Assembly (NCBI RefSeq): GCF_949820605.1
Contig: NZ_CATKVU010000007.1
Location: forward strand, 124,001 to 188,000
Source of the DNA: Segatella copri
GTDB taxonomy: Bacteria; Bacteroidota; Bacteroidia; Bacteroidales; Bacteroidaceae
Length of the DNA stretch: 64,000 bases
Reading direction: 5' to 3'
Notes under the pieces: model-generated
What the model was told of the DNA's origin: nothing
Database searches by the model: none
The model's input: only the letters and a program-made list of their open reading frames with translations
Program-made: the position numbers and the translations under genes
In this document: positions 18,646 to 28,439 of the stretch, in pieces
How the letters are laid out: each line of letters opens with the position of its first letter
Numbering within the stretch: the stretch's first letter is position 1

Positions 18646-21360
18646 ATGATAAAAGTACAAAAGATTTTTGTGATGGCAGCCCTCGTGCTGATTCCATCTG
18701 TATCCTTTGCCCAGAAAGTGAATATCCTGACCGAGAAGAAGGCTTCTAATCGGGAACAGTATGCTGCTGAATACTTGCAGAAGAAGCTCAACCGTTTGGG
18801 ATTCTCTGCAGTGGTGAACGGCAAGAAGGGCGAATATCGCATTTCGCTCTCGCAAGCCAAGGATACTGCCGGACTGAAGAAGGAAGGTTTCTCATGGACC
18901 CGCAAGGGAAAGAAAATCCAGTTGCAGGGAAATGACGGCTCGGGAGTCATCTACGGCTGCAACGAAATCGCTGAATACGTGGCTCAGCATGGTTCTCTCA
19001 ATGTGCCGCTGATGCAGAAGGATGCGCCTGAAATGGTGCTCCGTGGTGCTTGTGTAGGTTTGCAGAAAACCGTTTATCTGCCGGGCCATCAGGTTTACGA
19101 ATACCCTTATACCCCGGAGAACTTCCCTTGGTTCTATGACAAGGAACAGTGGATTCAGTATCTTGATATGCTCGTAGACAACAAGATGAATTCGCTTTAT
19201 CTCTGGAACGGTCATCCTTTTGCTTCGCTCGTCAAACTGAAGGATTATCCTTTCGCCCTCGAAGTGGATGAGGCTACCTTCAAGAAGAACGAAGAGATGT
19301 TCTCGTTCCTGACCAGGGAGGCTGACCGCCGTGGTATCTTCGTCATTCAGATGTTCTACAACATCATCCTCTCTAAGCCTTTTGCCGATCATTATGGCTT
19401 GAAGACACAGGACCGTCACCGTCCTATCACTCCGCTCATCAGCGATTATACCCGCAAGTCGGTAGCTGCCTTCATCGAGAAATATCCGAATGTAGGCTTG
19501 CTCGTCTGTCTCGGTGAGGCGATGAATACCTACGAGGATGATGTGGAATGGATGACCAAGACCATTATTCCGGGTGTCAAGGACGGCTTGAAGGCTTTGG
19601 GAAGAACCGACGAACCGCCAGTCCTGCTCCGTGCCCACGATACCGACTGCAAGATGGTGATGGAGGCAGCGCTGCCTCTCTACAAGAACCTCTATACGAT
19701 GCATAAGTATAACGGAGAGTCGTTGACCACCTATCAGCCTCGCGGTCCTTGGACCAAGATTCATACCGATTTGGCAGCCCTGGGTTCTACCCATATCAGC
19801 AACGTGCATATCCTTGCCAATCTCGAACCATTCCGCTGGTCATCTCCTTCTTTCGTTCAGAAGGCGGTAACGGCGATGCACGATGTTCATCACGCCAATG
19901 CCCTGCATCTCTATCCGCAGGCTAGTTACTGGGATTGGCCTTATACGGCAGATAAATTGCCTGGCGGACAGCGGGAGAAGCAGTTGGACCGCGACTGGAT
20001 GTGGTACAAGACATGGGGAAGATATGCCTGGAACTGCCGTCGCGATGTAGCTGCCGAGGGTAATTACTGGGATAAGGTACTTGCCGATTACTATGCTTCT
20101 GATGCCTCTGTTGCTGACAGCATCCGCAAGGCATACGATGAGAGCGGCGAGATTGCGCCTAAGCTCCTCCGCCGTTTCGGTATTACCGAAGGCAACCGTC
20201 AGACGCTGCTTCTGGGCATGTTCATGAGTCAGCTGGTGAATCCATATAAGTACACCATCTATCCTGGTTTCTATGAGAGTTGCGGTCCTGAGGGCGAGAA
20301 ACTCATCGAATATGTAGAGAAGGAGTGGAAGCATCAGCCTCATGTGGGTGAGTTGCCGCTCGATATTGTAGCTCAGACCGAGGCTCACGGCGACAAGGCT
20401 GTGGCTGCCATCGATGCCGTAGCGAGTCGTGTAACCGGCAATCAGGATGAGTTCCGTCGTCTTCAGAACGATATGCATTGTTACCGTGCCTTTGCCTATG
20501 CTTTCGGTTGGAAGGTGAAGGCGGCTCAGCATGTGCTCAACTATAAGTGGGGCAAGGATATCAAGGAACTGGATGCTGCCGTTCCGCTGCTCGAAAAGAG
20601 TCTGGATTATTACCGTCAGCTGGTAGATCTTACCAAGGATACCTATCTCTATGCCAATTCGATGCAGACCGCCCAGCGCCGCATTCCAATCGGAGGTGAT
20701 GGCGGCAACATGAAGCATTGGAGCGAACTCTTGCCGAAATATGAGCAGGAACTGGCGAATCTGAAGAAGAACATCGCCATGCTCAAGGCCCAGGCTGCGG
20801 GTACTTACAAGATGAAGGCAGAGGATATCAAGCCTTTGAAGGATGCAACCCAGCAGAAGGGTGCTTTCCAGATGGAGAATATCAATGGCGAGACTAACTT
20901 CAAGACTGTGAAGATAGCCAAGGGAGCCAGACTCTTCAACGATTTGGATAGTGTAGTGACCGATTTCGCTCCTGAGTTGGCAGGTATGAATGCTTATGTA
21001 ATGAACAGCAGCAAGCAGCGTGGCGAGTCTACCTCGCTCACCTTCATCACCAAGAAGCCTGTGCAGCTCCTGATAGGTTATTTCCGTGATGACCAGATGA
21101 AATATGCCAAGGCTCCGAAGTTGGAGACCGATGCCACAGCCAACGATTACGGTCAGGCTGAACCTCAGCTCACCAGCGCCATCCGCATCGACGGTATGCC
21201 ACAGGTCAACATCCACAAGTACGAGTTTGCTGCCGGCAAGCATACCCTGCTTTTGCCAAAGGGCTTCCTGCTTGTGCTCGGTGCTACGGGCGATAAGATT
21301 ACCGCTCGTGACGCCGGTCTCTCAGGTGCCGACAAGGCGATTGATTGGCTGTTCTACTAA
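18646..21360 (+). CDS. GH138-like alpha-galacturonidase (GH67N-type N-terminus)
   Basis: A 904-residue exported protein (signal peptide ending SVSFAQ). Residues about 24-130 resemble the GH67/GH20 N-terminal domain (EQYAAEYLQKKLNRLGFSA). A TIM barrel follows (WIQYLDMLVDNKMNSLYLWN), then helical and sandwich C-terminal regions. GH138 removes alpha-galacturonic acid from RG-II chain A. As I recall, the founding Bacteroides paurosaurus-type enzyme BpGH138 uses Glu294 and Glu361. Here LVCLGEAMN places Glu at 291 and HKYNGES places Glu at 358, the same 67-residue spacing. That is the main reason for this call. It is a single-gene unit with its own element and terminator. Alternative: another alpha-hexuronidase of the GH67/GH115 type. 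Confidence 0.65.
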   Translation: MIKVQKIFVMAALVLIPSVSFAQKVNILTEKKASNREQYAAEYLQKKLNRLGFSAVVNGKKGEYRISLSQAKDTAGLKKEGFSWTRKGKKIQLQGNDGSGVIYGCNEIAEYVAQHGSLNVPLMQKDAPEMVLRGACVGLQKTVYLPGHQVYEYPYTPENFPWFYDKEQWIQYLDMLVDNKMNSLYLWNGHPFASLVKLKDYPFALEVDEATFKKNEEMFSFLTREADRRGIFVIQMFYNIILSKPFADHYGLKTQDRHRPITPLISDYTRKSVAAFIEKYPNVGLLVCLGEAMNTYEDDVEWMTKTIIPGVKDGLKALGRTDEPPVLLRAHDTDCKMVMEAALPLYKNLYTMHKYNGESLTTYQPRGPWTKIHTDLAALGSTHISNVHILANLEPFRWSSPSFVQKAVTAMHDVHHANALHLYPQASYWDWPYTADKLPGGQREKQLDRDWMWYKTWGRYAWNCRRDVAAEGNYWDKVLADYYASDASVADSIRKAYDESGEIAPKLLRRFGITEGNRQTLLLGMFMSQLVNPYKYTIYPGFYESCGPEGEKLIEYVEKEWKHQPHVGELPLDIVAQTEAHGDKAVAAIDAVASRVTGNQDEFRRLQNDMHCYRAFAYAFGWKVKAAQHVLNYKWGKDIKELDAAVPLLEKSLDYYRQLVDLTKDTYLYANSMQTAQRRIPIGGDGGNMKHWSELLPKYEQELANLKKNIAMLKAQAAGTYKMKAEDIKPLKDATQQKGAFQMENINGETNFKTVKIAKGARLFNDLDSVVTDFAPELAGMNAYVMNSSKQRGESTSLTFITKKPVQLLIGYFRDDQMKYAKAPKLETDATANDYGQAEPQLTSAIRIDGMPQVNIHKYEFAAGKHTLLLPKGFLLVLGATGDKITARDAGLSGADKAIDWLFY

Positions 21361-21380
21361 ATAGAATGATATAATTGGAA

Positions 21381-21426
21381 GGATAGAGTATAGCACAAAT
21401 CATGTGTTATGATCTATCCTTTCTTC
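21381..21426 (+). terminator. Terminator of the GH138-like gene
   Basis: GGATAGA (21381-21387) pairs with TCTATCC (21413-21419), with an inner GCACA/TGTGT stem, followed by TTTCTTCGTTTT. Confidence 0.75.
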
Positions 21427-21430
21427 GTTT

Positions 21431-21831
21431 TGTTGGCGAGGTTTTTATTTCTATTTCAAGTTTTGCATGTAAACTCCACACGCCCTGAAAGTTCAGTTAT
21501 GTTGTATGTTTACGCCTTAATCCATTACAGGAAATTCTCTTAAATTCAAGATTTATTGCTTGTAATCTTGGGAATGCATATTGCTTGTCATTCTTATATA
21601 CTGTACCCATCCAAAACCAACTATAAGTATTGATATATAGGGGTGAATACTCTATAAGTTTTTCAGACAGTTTAATGAGTCTTTTATCTTTAACACAATC
21701 TCTAGGTAGATTGGTGTGTTACCAGTACAATTCCTATTATAAATAATGTTCTATTTTTCATGTGTTGTAATTTTTAAGTTGCTGCAAATATAGCCTTTTC
21801 CTTTTGTAATGTATGTTTTTTCATGGTTAAT
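21431..21831. other. AT-rich spacer without recognisable gene
   Basis: About 400 bp after the terminator with no convincing open frame on either strand and no transposase remnant. It leads into the duplicated promoter segment and may be the left junction of the hipBA insertion. Confidence 0.6.
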
Positions 21832-21926
21832 AATTCTAAAACACATAAACTTTATGCAAATAGTTACAAAAACTATCTCCAAACGTCTTTGAATTTGTAA
21901 GATTTAAAATTACTAGGTACTAAAAT
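21832..21926 (+). repeat. 95-bp promoter repeat, left copy
   Basis: Matches 23757-23851 at about 90 of 95 positions with no gap. It contains a regulatory element but no intact gene follows. Downstream, 21948-21963 still matches the 5' coding sequence of the GH137-GH2 gene (13 of 16 bases at 23878-23893), so this is the promoter plus decayed start of a GH137-type gene. The hipBA module lies between the copies. Confidence 0.88.
21863..21893 (+). promoter_or_regulatory. PUL bipartite regulatory element, copy 4 (orphan)
   Basis: GTTACAAAA, 11 bases, ACGTCTTTGAA, within the left copy of the 95-bp repeat. The nearest downstream gene is hipB, 208 nt away, so the element is either vestigial or adds substrate-dependent transcription to hipBA. 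Confidence 0.65.
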
Positions 21927-22069
21927 TAAAAGAATTCAAAAGAAAAAACTGGTGCTGTTTTCTTTGTATTAAGAGTTGAGTAGGATAAGTGGACCTGTTT
22001 CTTTGAAAATAGATTCTTAATTATCTATAAAACTTTAGACTAACCCATCTTAAAATGAAGTATATTGTT

Positions 22070-22077
22070 TATATTTG
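22070..22077 (+). promoter_or_regulatory. minus-7 promoter box of hipBA
   Basis: TATATTTG fits TAnnTTTG and ends 24 nt before the hipB ATG. No clear minus-33 TTG is seen at the usual distance. Confidence 0.5.
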
Positions 22078-22101
22078 CATATTATAATTTGGATTAAGAT
22101 T

Positions 22102-22422
22102 ATGGCAAAGAATACAATGGCTAACAAACTTCCAAGGAAGTTGATACAGAAAATGGAAATCGTGGGGGAGCAGATCAAGCTTGCCAGATTACGCCGCAAC
22201 TTGAGCATGGCACAAGTTGCAGAAAGAGCAACCTGCTCAGAAGTTACACTTTGCAAGGTGGAGAAGGGATTGCCAACGGTTTCCATCGGAATCTACCTGC
22301 GTGTACTCTATGCACTTCAGTTGGATGATGACATCTTGCTCTTGGCAAAGGATGATAAACTCGGAAGGGCATTGCAGGATATAGGACTGAAGAACCGACA
22401 AAGAGCAACTAAAAAAGGATAG
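22102..22422 (+). CDS. hipB: HipB-type XRE antitoxin
   Basis: A 106-residue helix-turn-helix protein starting at the ATG at 22102 (MAKNTMANKLPRK); a longer frame begins with a TTG inside the promoter box and was not chosen. The HTH_XRE region is VGEQIKLARLRRNLSMAQVAERATCSEVTLCKVEKG. It is a likely DNA-binding antitoxin that represses its own operon and neutralises HipA. It lies 2 nt before hipA, as usual for type II hipBA modules. The cassette is between duplicated promoter segments of the PUL. Confidence 0.85.
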   Translation: MAKNTMANKLPRKLIQKMEIVGEQIKLARLRRNLSMAQVAERATCSEVTLCKVEKGLPTVSIGIYLRVLYALQLDDDILLLAKDDKLGRALQDIGLKNRQRATKKG

Positions 22423-22424
22423 AA

Positions 22425-23678
22425 ATGGAACGACTGTTTGTTTTCGCAGATTTTAACTGGCTCGACAAAGTGGAGTTGATAGGGGAGTTGTGTTATGAGA
22501 AATTGCGCGGCTCTGATAGTTATGCCTTTAAGTTTGATGAAAACTGGCTTAAGATTTATGGCGGAATTAAGCTTTCGGAGGACATCAATAACTATCCAGG
22601 CATGCAATACACCCAACCAGGAAGTGATATTTTCGGATGTTTTTCTGATGCATTGCCAGATAGATGGGGACGTACCTTGCTTAAAAGAAGAGAACAGATA
22701 CAGGCCGCTGAAGAAAAAAGAGCTGTCAGAACACTTTCTTCATTCGATTACCTCATGGGCATAGATGACTTCTCCAGAATGGGTGGCTTTAGATTTAAAA
22801 GGGAATTGGAAGGTGATTATATCAATATGTCACCATCTTTCAAGATTCCCCCATTGACAGAGATTAGAGAATTGATTCATGCCAGTCAGGAAGTGGAAAA
22901 ATCCGAAGAGAATGATGTGTTGCCCGAGAAAAAATGGATAGCACAGCTTATCCAACCTGGTACCTCATTGGGTGGCGCAAGACCTAAGGCTGGTGTGTTG
23001 GATGAAAAAGGCAATCTATGTATTGCTAAGTTTCCTTCGCGAAAAGATGACTATGACACAGGACTTTGGGAACATTTTTCTCATCTTCTTGCCCAAAAGG
23101 CAGGAATCCAGGCTGCTCAAACCAGGACATTGGGAGGACTAGGAAAATATCACACACTCCTGTCCAGACGCTTTGACAGAACAGATGAAGCCAAGAGAAT
23201 ACATTTTGCGTCATCCATGTCTCTGCTAGGATTAAAGGATGGTGATAATGCCCAAGGTGGTTATGGTTATCTTGATATAGTTGATTTCATACTCCAAGGT
23301 TGTTGCAACGTAGAGAAAAATCTTCAGGAACTCTACAGAAGGGTTGCCTTCAACATTTGTATTGGTAATTCTGATGACCACTTCAGAAACCATGGCTTTC
23401 TGCTGACACCAAAAGGATGGACTCTCTCTCCTGCCTATGATATGAACCCTACTCTTAATGAATATCAGAGTCTTCTGATCAATGAATCTTCAAACAAGGC
23501 TGATATCCATGTTCTGCTTGATTCGTGCGAGAGTTATATGATTAAGAGGGAGGAGGCAGAAAACATTATTCAGGAGGTTCAAACGGCCGTTGATCTATGG
23601 GAAAATTTGGCGATTCAGCTTCAGATTCCTGCAAGAGAAATGGCTATGTTTAAGGAGAGATTTAAACTTAACCTATAA
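22425..23678 (+). CDS. hipA: HipA-type serine/threonine kinase toxin
   Basis: A 417-residue, full-length HipA. E. coli HipA phosphorylates glutamyl-tRNA synthetase and induces dormancy; the target here is unknown. Seen: N-terminal couple_HipA region (YAFKFDENWLKIYGG), the SLGGARPKAGV loop equivalent to the gating/autophosphorylated Ser loop, catalytic loop FNICIGNSDDHFRNHGFL with Asp and Asn, and metal-binding SPAYDMNP. All key residues appear intact, so the toxin is probably active. Cotranscribed with hipB. Unrelated to pectin use; its position at a transcription-unit joint suggests later insertion. Confidence 0.9.
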   Translation: MERLFVFADFNWLDKVELIGELCYEKLRGSDSYAFKFDENWLKIYGGIKLSEDINNYPGMQYTQPGSDIFGCFSDALPDRWGRTLLKRREQIQAAEEKRAVRTLSSFDYLMGIDDFSRMGGFRFKRELEGDYINMSPSFKIPPLTEIRELIHASQEVEKSEENDVLPEKKWIAQLIQPGTSLGGARPKAGVLDEKGNLCIAKFPSRKDDYDTGLWEHFSHLLAQKAGIQAAQTRTLGGLGKYHTLLSRRFDRTDEAKRIHFASSMSLLGLKDGDNAQGGYGYLDIVDFILQGCCNVEKNLQELYRRVAFNICIGNSDDHFRNHGFLLTPKGWTLSPAYDMNPTLNEYQSLLINESSNKADIHVLLDSCESYMIKREEAENIIQEVQTAVDLWENLAIQLQIPAREMAMFKERFKLNL

Positions 23679-23756
23679 TATAATGAAGTAATATTCGTAA
23701 TTACTTCATTATATTTAGGGTTACTTCTTCTAAATCTTTATCATTTCATGTTTTGC

Positions 23757-23851
23757 AATTCTAAATCACATAAACTTTATGCAAATAGTTACAAAAACTA
23801 TCTCCAAACGTCTTTGTATTTGTAAGATTTAAAATTAATTGATACTAAAAT
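23757..23851 (+). repeat. 95-bp promoter repeat, right copy
   Basis: Counterpart of 21832-21926. It forms the working promoter region of the GH137-GH2 gene and ends 6 nt before its ATG. Confidence 0.88.
23788..23818 (+). promoter_or_regulatory. PUL bipartite regulatory element, copy 5
   Basis: GTTACAAAA, 11 bases, ACGTCTTTGTA; ends 39 nt before the GH137-GH2 start. Confidence 0.78.
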
Positions 23852-23857
23852 AAAAAT

Positions 23858-26800
23858 ATGAAAATCGAAAGAAAGAGACTGGTACTCTTATCTCTTCTTA
23901 TCTTTGGCGGCATCACCGCTTTTGCACAGAAAATCAGCAAAAACGTGATGCAGAAGATATACGACGAGGTGAAGACACCTTATAAATATGGTATGGTGGT
24001 TGCCCCAAAGGACAACTACCACCAGATAGACTGTCCGATGGTGTACAGGGAGGGCGGCAAGTGGTATATGACCTATGTGGTATACAACGGCAAGGACGGA
24101 ACGGATGGCAGAGGGTATGAAACATGGCTCGCTACCAGCGATGACCTGCTGCAATGGAAAACCCTGGGCAGACTGCTCTGCTATGCCGACAAGGGATGGG
24201 ATATGAACCAGCGTGCAGGATACCCGGCGCTGATAGACTGGACCTGGAACGGATCCTATGAGATGGCAAAATACAAAGGTCGCCACTGGATGAGCTATTT
24301 CGGTGGTGAAGGTACGGGCTATGAGGCCATCCGCAAGCCGCTCAATATGGGTATGGCATCTACCAGAGGCGATATCACCAAGGCACATCCTTGGGAAACA
24401 TCCCCTTCGCCTGTTCTCTCCATCAACGATAAGAGTGCACAGTGGTGGGAGAAACTCACCCACTATAAAAGCACCGTCTACTGGGATAAGAACAAGACGT
24501 TGGGCAAACCTTTCGTCATGTTCTATAATGCCGGTGGCATCAATCCTGCCAACCAGCTGAAGGCTGAGCGCATCGGTATCGCCCTTTCCGGCAACATGAC
24601 TTCCTGGCGCCGTCTGCCTCTCCGCACAGCCAAGCGAAAGACTGGCAATCCGGTGTTCTTTCATGAGGCTCCGGGCATCATTACGGGAGATGCACAGATC
24701 GTGAAGTTCCCGCATTATTATGTCATGTTCTATTTCTCTGCCTATAATCCGGAGAGAAAATACAATGCCTACAATACATTTGCCGTAAGCCGGGACTTGG
24801 TGAACTGGCAGGACTGGGAGGGAACCGACTTGGTTTATCCTTCCAAACCTTATGATGATATGTTCGCCCATAAGAGTTATGTGCTGAAACATCAGGGCGT
24901 GGTATACCATTTCTATTGTGCCGTGAACCATGCCGGACAGCGAGGCATCGCCGTGGCTACGAGTGTGCCGATGGGACGTTCGCAGGTTTCTTTCCCGACA
25001 CCTGAAAAGAAGGGAAAACGACAGATCGTGAGTCTGAATCAGGATTGGCAGGTAACCTTCGGCAAGACTTCGGAAGACAGTATCACGAAGAAGATGGGAA
25101 CCTTCCGGGTGAATGTGCCTAGTAATCTGGACGATTATTACGGTTACCGACAGTTGAAGCACGGCAACCTGCATGGTACCGCCACCTACGAGAAGCATTT
25201 CTCCGTTCATAAACAGACTGGAAAACGCTACTTCCTGCAGTTGGAAGGTGTGGGAACCTTTGCTACGGTCAAGGTGAACCGCAAGAGTTATCCGAAGGAA
25301 CTGGTAGGCAGAACCAGTTTTACGCTCGATATCTCGGATGCACTCCATGAGGGCGATAATGTATTGAATATCAAGGTAGAACATCCTGCTATGCAGACCA
25401 ATAATCCTTGGCCTTGCGGTGGCTGTTCGTCAGAGTGGGGATTCTCGGAGGGTAGTCAGCCTTTCGGCATCTTCCGTCCTGTATCGCTCATCGAAACCGA
25501 TGAGGTGAGGGTGGAGCCTTTCGGAGTACACGTCTGGAACAACGAGGCATGCGACAGCGTCTTCGTGGATACCGAGGTGAAGAACTATTCCGACCATGAG
25601 CAGACCATCGAGGTAATCAGCAAACTGGCGCTGAGCAGCGGCAAGACCGCTTTCCGACAGACCGGAAAGATTACCCTGAAGGCAGGCGAGACCCAGGTGG
25701 TCCGTCATCAGGCAAAGGTCAGCGATGCTCATCTGTGGAGCATCACGGATCCTTATCTCTATACCCTTTCCAGCATCATCAAGCGAGAGGGCAAGACCAT
25801 CGATGATGTGGCTACACCTTTCGGCATCCGCACCATCTCCTGGCCGGTACTCCGACAGAAGCAGGCTGCGCTCCGTGGCGATTCAGCCCAGATGGATAAG
25901 AAAGACGGCAGATTCTATCTCAATGGCAGTCCGGTATTCATCAACGGAACCTGCGATTACGAGCATCTCTTCGGTCAGAGTCATGCCTTCTCTCACGAGC
26001 AGATTGCCTCTCGTGTCAAGATGATGCGCCAGGCAGGTTTCAATGCCTTCCGTGAGGCTCATCAGCCACATAATCTCTATTACCAGCAGTTGCTGGATGA
26101 GCAGGGCATGCTGTTCTGGAGTCAGTTCTCAGCACATGTCTGGTATGATACATCCGCCTTCCGCAAGAATTTCAAGCGTCTGCTGCGCCGTTGGATCAAG
26201 GAGCGCCGCAATTCGCCTAGCGTCATTCTCTGGGGTATTCAGAACGAGAGTGTGATGCCGAAGGATTTCACCGAGGAGTGTGCTGCCATCATCCGGGAGA
26301 TGGACCCTACCGCTCAGACCATGCGCGCCATCACGACCTGTAATGGAGGAGAGGGAAGCGACTGGAATGTGATTCAGAACTGGAGCGGAACCTACGGCGG
26401 AACAGCCGATCAATATGATCAGGAATTGAAGCAGCCTAACCAGTTGCTGAATGGTGAATATGGTGCCTGGCGCACCCTCGGTTTCCGCAGTTCCGATGCA
26501 GAGAAACTGCATGCCGGTGATGCGAAGGCTCTGTCAAAAGCCTATACCGAAGATGCCTTTGTATCTCTTCTCGGCAAGAAGGCGATGCTGGCAGAGAGTG
26601 CCAGGGACAGCGTCTGCGGCCATTTCCAGTGGCTCTTCGTATCGCATGAGAACCCGGGCAGAGTACAGCCGGATGAGGCTTACCGCCGCATCGACAAGGT
26701 GGGACCGTTTAATTACAAGGGACTTCTCACGCCTTGGGAACAGCCTACCGAAGGCTTCTACTGGTATCGCAATCATTATACGAAGGTGCAGCCAGATACG

Positions 26801-27847
26801 CTTACGCCTACAGCTGCCGACCGCAGCAGAAATCTTCTGAAACCAGCCGAGGGTTATACCTATCTGTATAGAGTGAACTGTGGCGGTGATGCCGTTACAG
26901 ACAGTTATGGCAGCGAGTGGGAGCAGGACGACAGCGTCTATTCTCATTCCTGGGCAGAGCGTTTCGGCATGAATCCGTTTACGGCGAGTCAGGGACATAT
27001 CACCTCCCGCATTCATGGCTTGAAATCATCATCTGCAGCCTCTCTGCATGCTGCGGCCCATGATGCAAAGCTCTTCCAGTATTTCCGTTGGGGGCGTCAT
27101 GCGCTGAACTATCAGTTTGCCGTTCCGGATGGAGAATATCGCGTAGAACTCTATTTTGCTGAGCCTTGGTTGGGCAAGCATGAGGGCGCCGGCATCGATT
27201 GTGAAGGCGAGCGCATCTTTGATGTAGCCATCAACGATTCCGTGGTAGTAGATGACCTCGACCTTTGGGCTGAGGCTGGCTTTGCGGGAGCCTGCAAGAA
27301 GGTGGTAGATATCAAGGTAAAGGGCGGTCTGCTGACCGTTTCTTTCCCGGAAGTTAAGGTGGGAGAGGCAATCATCTCTGCCATCGCCATTGCTGCCAAG
27401 GGAGAGATAGGAGATGCAGAGAAGTGGAATGTCGCCTTCAAGGGCAGCAAGTCTGAGAGCGGAATGAGCAAGACCTACTGGGCTGACCTGGATAAGGATG
27501 TGGTAGAGAAATATCCGAAGGAGCTGTTGCCTCAGGACAACGAAGTATTCCCGGCTGTGCGCTATAAGAGCAAGTCCTCAACCTGGACCATCAATCCTGG
27601 TGTAGCCCGCGAATACATGTTGCGTTTCCGTTATAAGAACACAACCGGTGAGCAGCAGGTAGGCAGGTTGAAGATTGTGGACAGCAAGGGCATCGTCCTG
27701 CTGGATAGAGACATGACCTTCCCTGAAACGCCGAATAAGTTCAAAACCATCGGTACCACTACTGATTCTCAGATCAATGCCGGTACCTATCAGATAATCC
27801 TCTCCAGTCTTCCGAACGTTTCGTTCGATTATCTGGAAGTACAATAA
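23858..27847 (+). CDS. GH137-like beta-L-arabinofuranosidase fused to GH2 (beta-glucuronidase type)
   Basis: A 1329-residue exported protein (signal peptide to TAFAQ, about residue 23). Residues about 30-380 form a five-bladed propeller like GH137. Residues about 390-990 form a GH2 sandwich/Ig/TIM unit with acid/base Glu in LWGIQNES and nucleophile Glu in NGEYGAWR. Residues about 1000-1190 are malectin-like (LYRVNCGGD...YRVELYFAEPW), and the last 90 are a CBM-like sandwich. The same GH137-GH2 pairing is known from the RG-II enzyme BT0996, where GH137 removes terminal beta-L-Araf of chain B and GH2 removes GlcA of chain A. Monocistronic, closed by the hairpin at 27852. Confidence 0.8.
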   Translation: MKIERKRLVLLSLLIFGGITAFAQKISKNVMQKIYDEVKTPYKYGMVVAPKDNYHQIDCPMVYREGGKWYMTYVVYNGKDGTDGRGYETWLATSDDLLQWKTLGRLLCYADKGWDMNQRAGYPALIDWTWNGSYEMAKYKGRHWMSYFGGEGTGYEAIRKPLNMGMASTRGDITKAHPWETSPSPVLSINDKSAQWWEKLTHYKSTVYWDKNKTLGKPFVMFYNAGGINPANQLKAERIGIALSGNMTSWRRLPLRTAKRKTGNPVFFHEAPGIITGDAQIVKFPHYYVMFYFSAYNPERKYNAYNTFAVSRDLVNWQDWEGTDLVYPSKPYDDMFAHKSYVLKHQGVVYHFYCAVNHAGQRGIAVATSVPMGRSQVSFPTPEKKGKRQIVSLNQDWQVTFGKTSEDSITKKMGTFRVNVPSNLDDYYGYRQLKHGNLHGTATYEKHFSVHKQTGKRYFLQLEGVGTFATVKVNRKSYPKELVGRTSFTLDISDALHEGDNVLNIKVEHPAMQTNNPWPCGGCSSEWGFSEGSQPFGIFRPVSLIETDEVRVEPFGVHVWNNEACDSVFVDTEVKNYSDHEQTIEVISKLALSSGKTAFRQTGKITLKAGETQVVRHQAKVSDAHLWSITDPYLYTLSSIIKREGKTIDDVATPFGIRTISWPVLRQKQAALRGDSAQMDKKDGRFYLNGSPVFINGTCDYEHLFGQSHAFSHEQIASRVKMMRQAGFNAFREAHQPHNLYYQQLLDEQGMLFWSQFSAHVWYDTSAFRKNFKRLLRRWIKERRNSPSVILWGIQNESVMPKDFTEECAAIIREMDPTAQTMRAITTCNGGEGSDWNVIQNWSGTYGGTADQYDQELKQPNQLLNGEYGAWRTLGFRSSDAEKLHAGDAKALSKAYTEDAFVSLLGKKAMLAESARDSVCGHFQWLFVSHENPGRVQPDEAYRRIDKVGPFNYKGLLTPWEQPTEGFYWYRNHYTKVQPDTLTPTAADRSRNLLKPAEGYTYLYRVNCGGDAVTDSYGSEWEQDDSVYSHSWAERFGMNPFTASQGHITSRIHGLKSSSAASLHAAAHDAKLFQYFRWGRHALNYQFAVPDGEYRVELYFAEPWLGKHEGAGIDCEGERIFDVAINDSVVVDDLDLWAEAGFAGACKKVVDIKVKGGLLTVSFPEVKVGEAIISAIAIAAKGEIGDAEKWNVAFKGSKSESGMSKTYWADLDKDVVEKYPKELLPQDNEVFPAVRYKSKSSTWTINPGVAREYMLRFRYKNTTGEQQVGRLKIVDSKGIVLLDRDMTFPETPNKFKTIGTTTDSQINAGTYQIILSSLPNVSFDYLEVQ

Positions 27848-27851
27848 AAGG

Positions 27852-27927
27852 AAATCTGCGCCATTTGCGAAATCTGTGTGACTTAAGAATCTCACGCAGA
27901 TGACGCAGATGGCGCAGATTTTTTTCT
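27852..27927 (+). terminator. Long hairpin terminator after GH137-GH2
   Basis: A 13-bp perfect outer stem, 27852-27864 (AAATCTGCGCCAT) with 27909-27921, and a second inner stem (ATCTGTGTGA with TCACGCAGAT), then a run of T. Its ATCTGCG/CGCAGAT units look like a dispersed intergenic repeat. Confidence 0.85.
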
Positions 27928-28059
27928 TGCGTAATAAGTTTTTTTTTGAGAAAAAAGTCTCAAAGTCTCATTATTAGGTGGAAATATTATTGTAAAGTGT
28001 TGATATATGATGATTTGTAAAAATTAGACTTCCTAATATCTTTACAAAAAAGTATCATA

Positions 28060-28093
28060 GAAGTATCATAAAATCGGGAGAAGTATCATGAAA
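28060..28093 (+). repeat. Inner inverted repeat, left arm
   Basis: A 34-nt arm containing GAAGTATCATAAAATCGGGA; its reverse complement matches 28515-28548 at about 32 of 34 positions. Confidence 0.85.
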
Positions 28094-28439
28094 TCGGCAT
28101 TGGGTTGCTGCAAAAGACTATAAAAACGTCTATTATTTCAGTCTTTTTGAGTCCGTAGCGTCTATTTTTTCAGTTTTTATATCAGTAGTAGTGTCTACCT
28201 TTCTAGTTTTAAGAAAGAGTAAACGTCTACGGAATTAGGACAATTTATATATGCTTTTGCCCAGACTTACCCAAGCCTTTGGGCATTTGTGCCCAACTAT
28301 GTAGGGCATGGTTGCCCAAGGCTTTGGGCATGGATACCCAACGTTTTGGTCACTCGTACCCATGTACGTGGTCATGGCTACCCATGTACGTGGGTACGAG
28401 TAACCACGTACGTGGACATAATTGATGCATTTCGTTTGA

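Noticed and set aside
21431..22060. Insertion sequence or transposase remnant at the hipBA left edge
   Set aside because: No transposase-like frame or terminal inverted repeats were found; only the duplicated promoter explains the junction.
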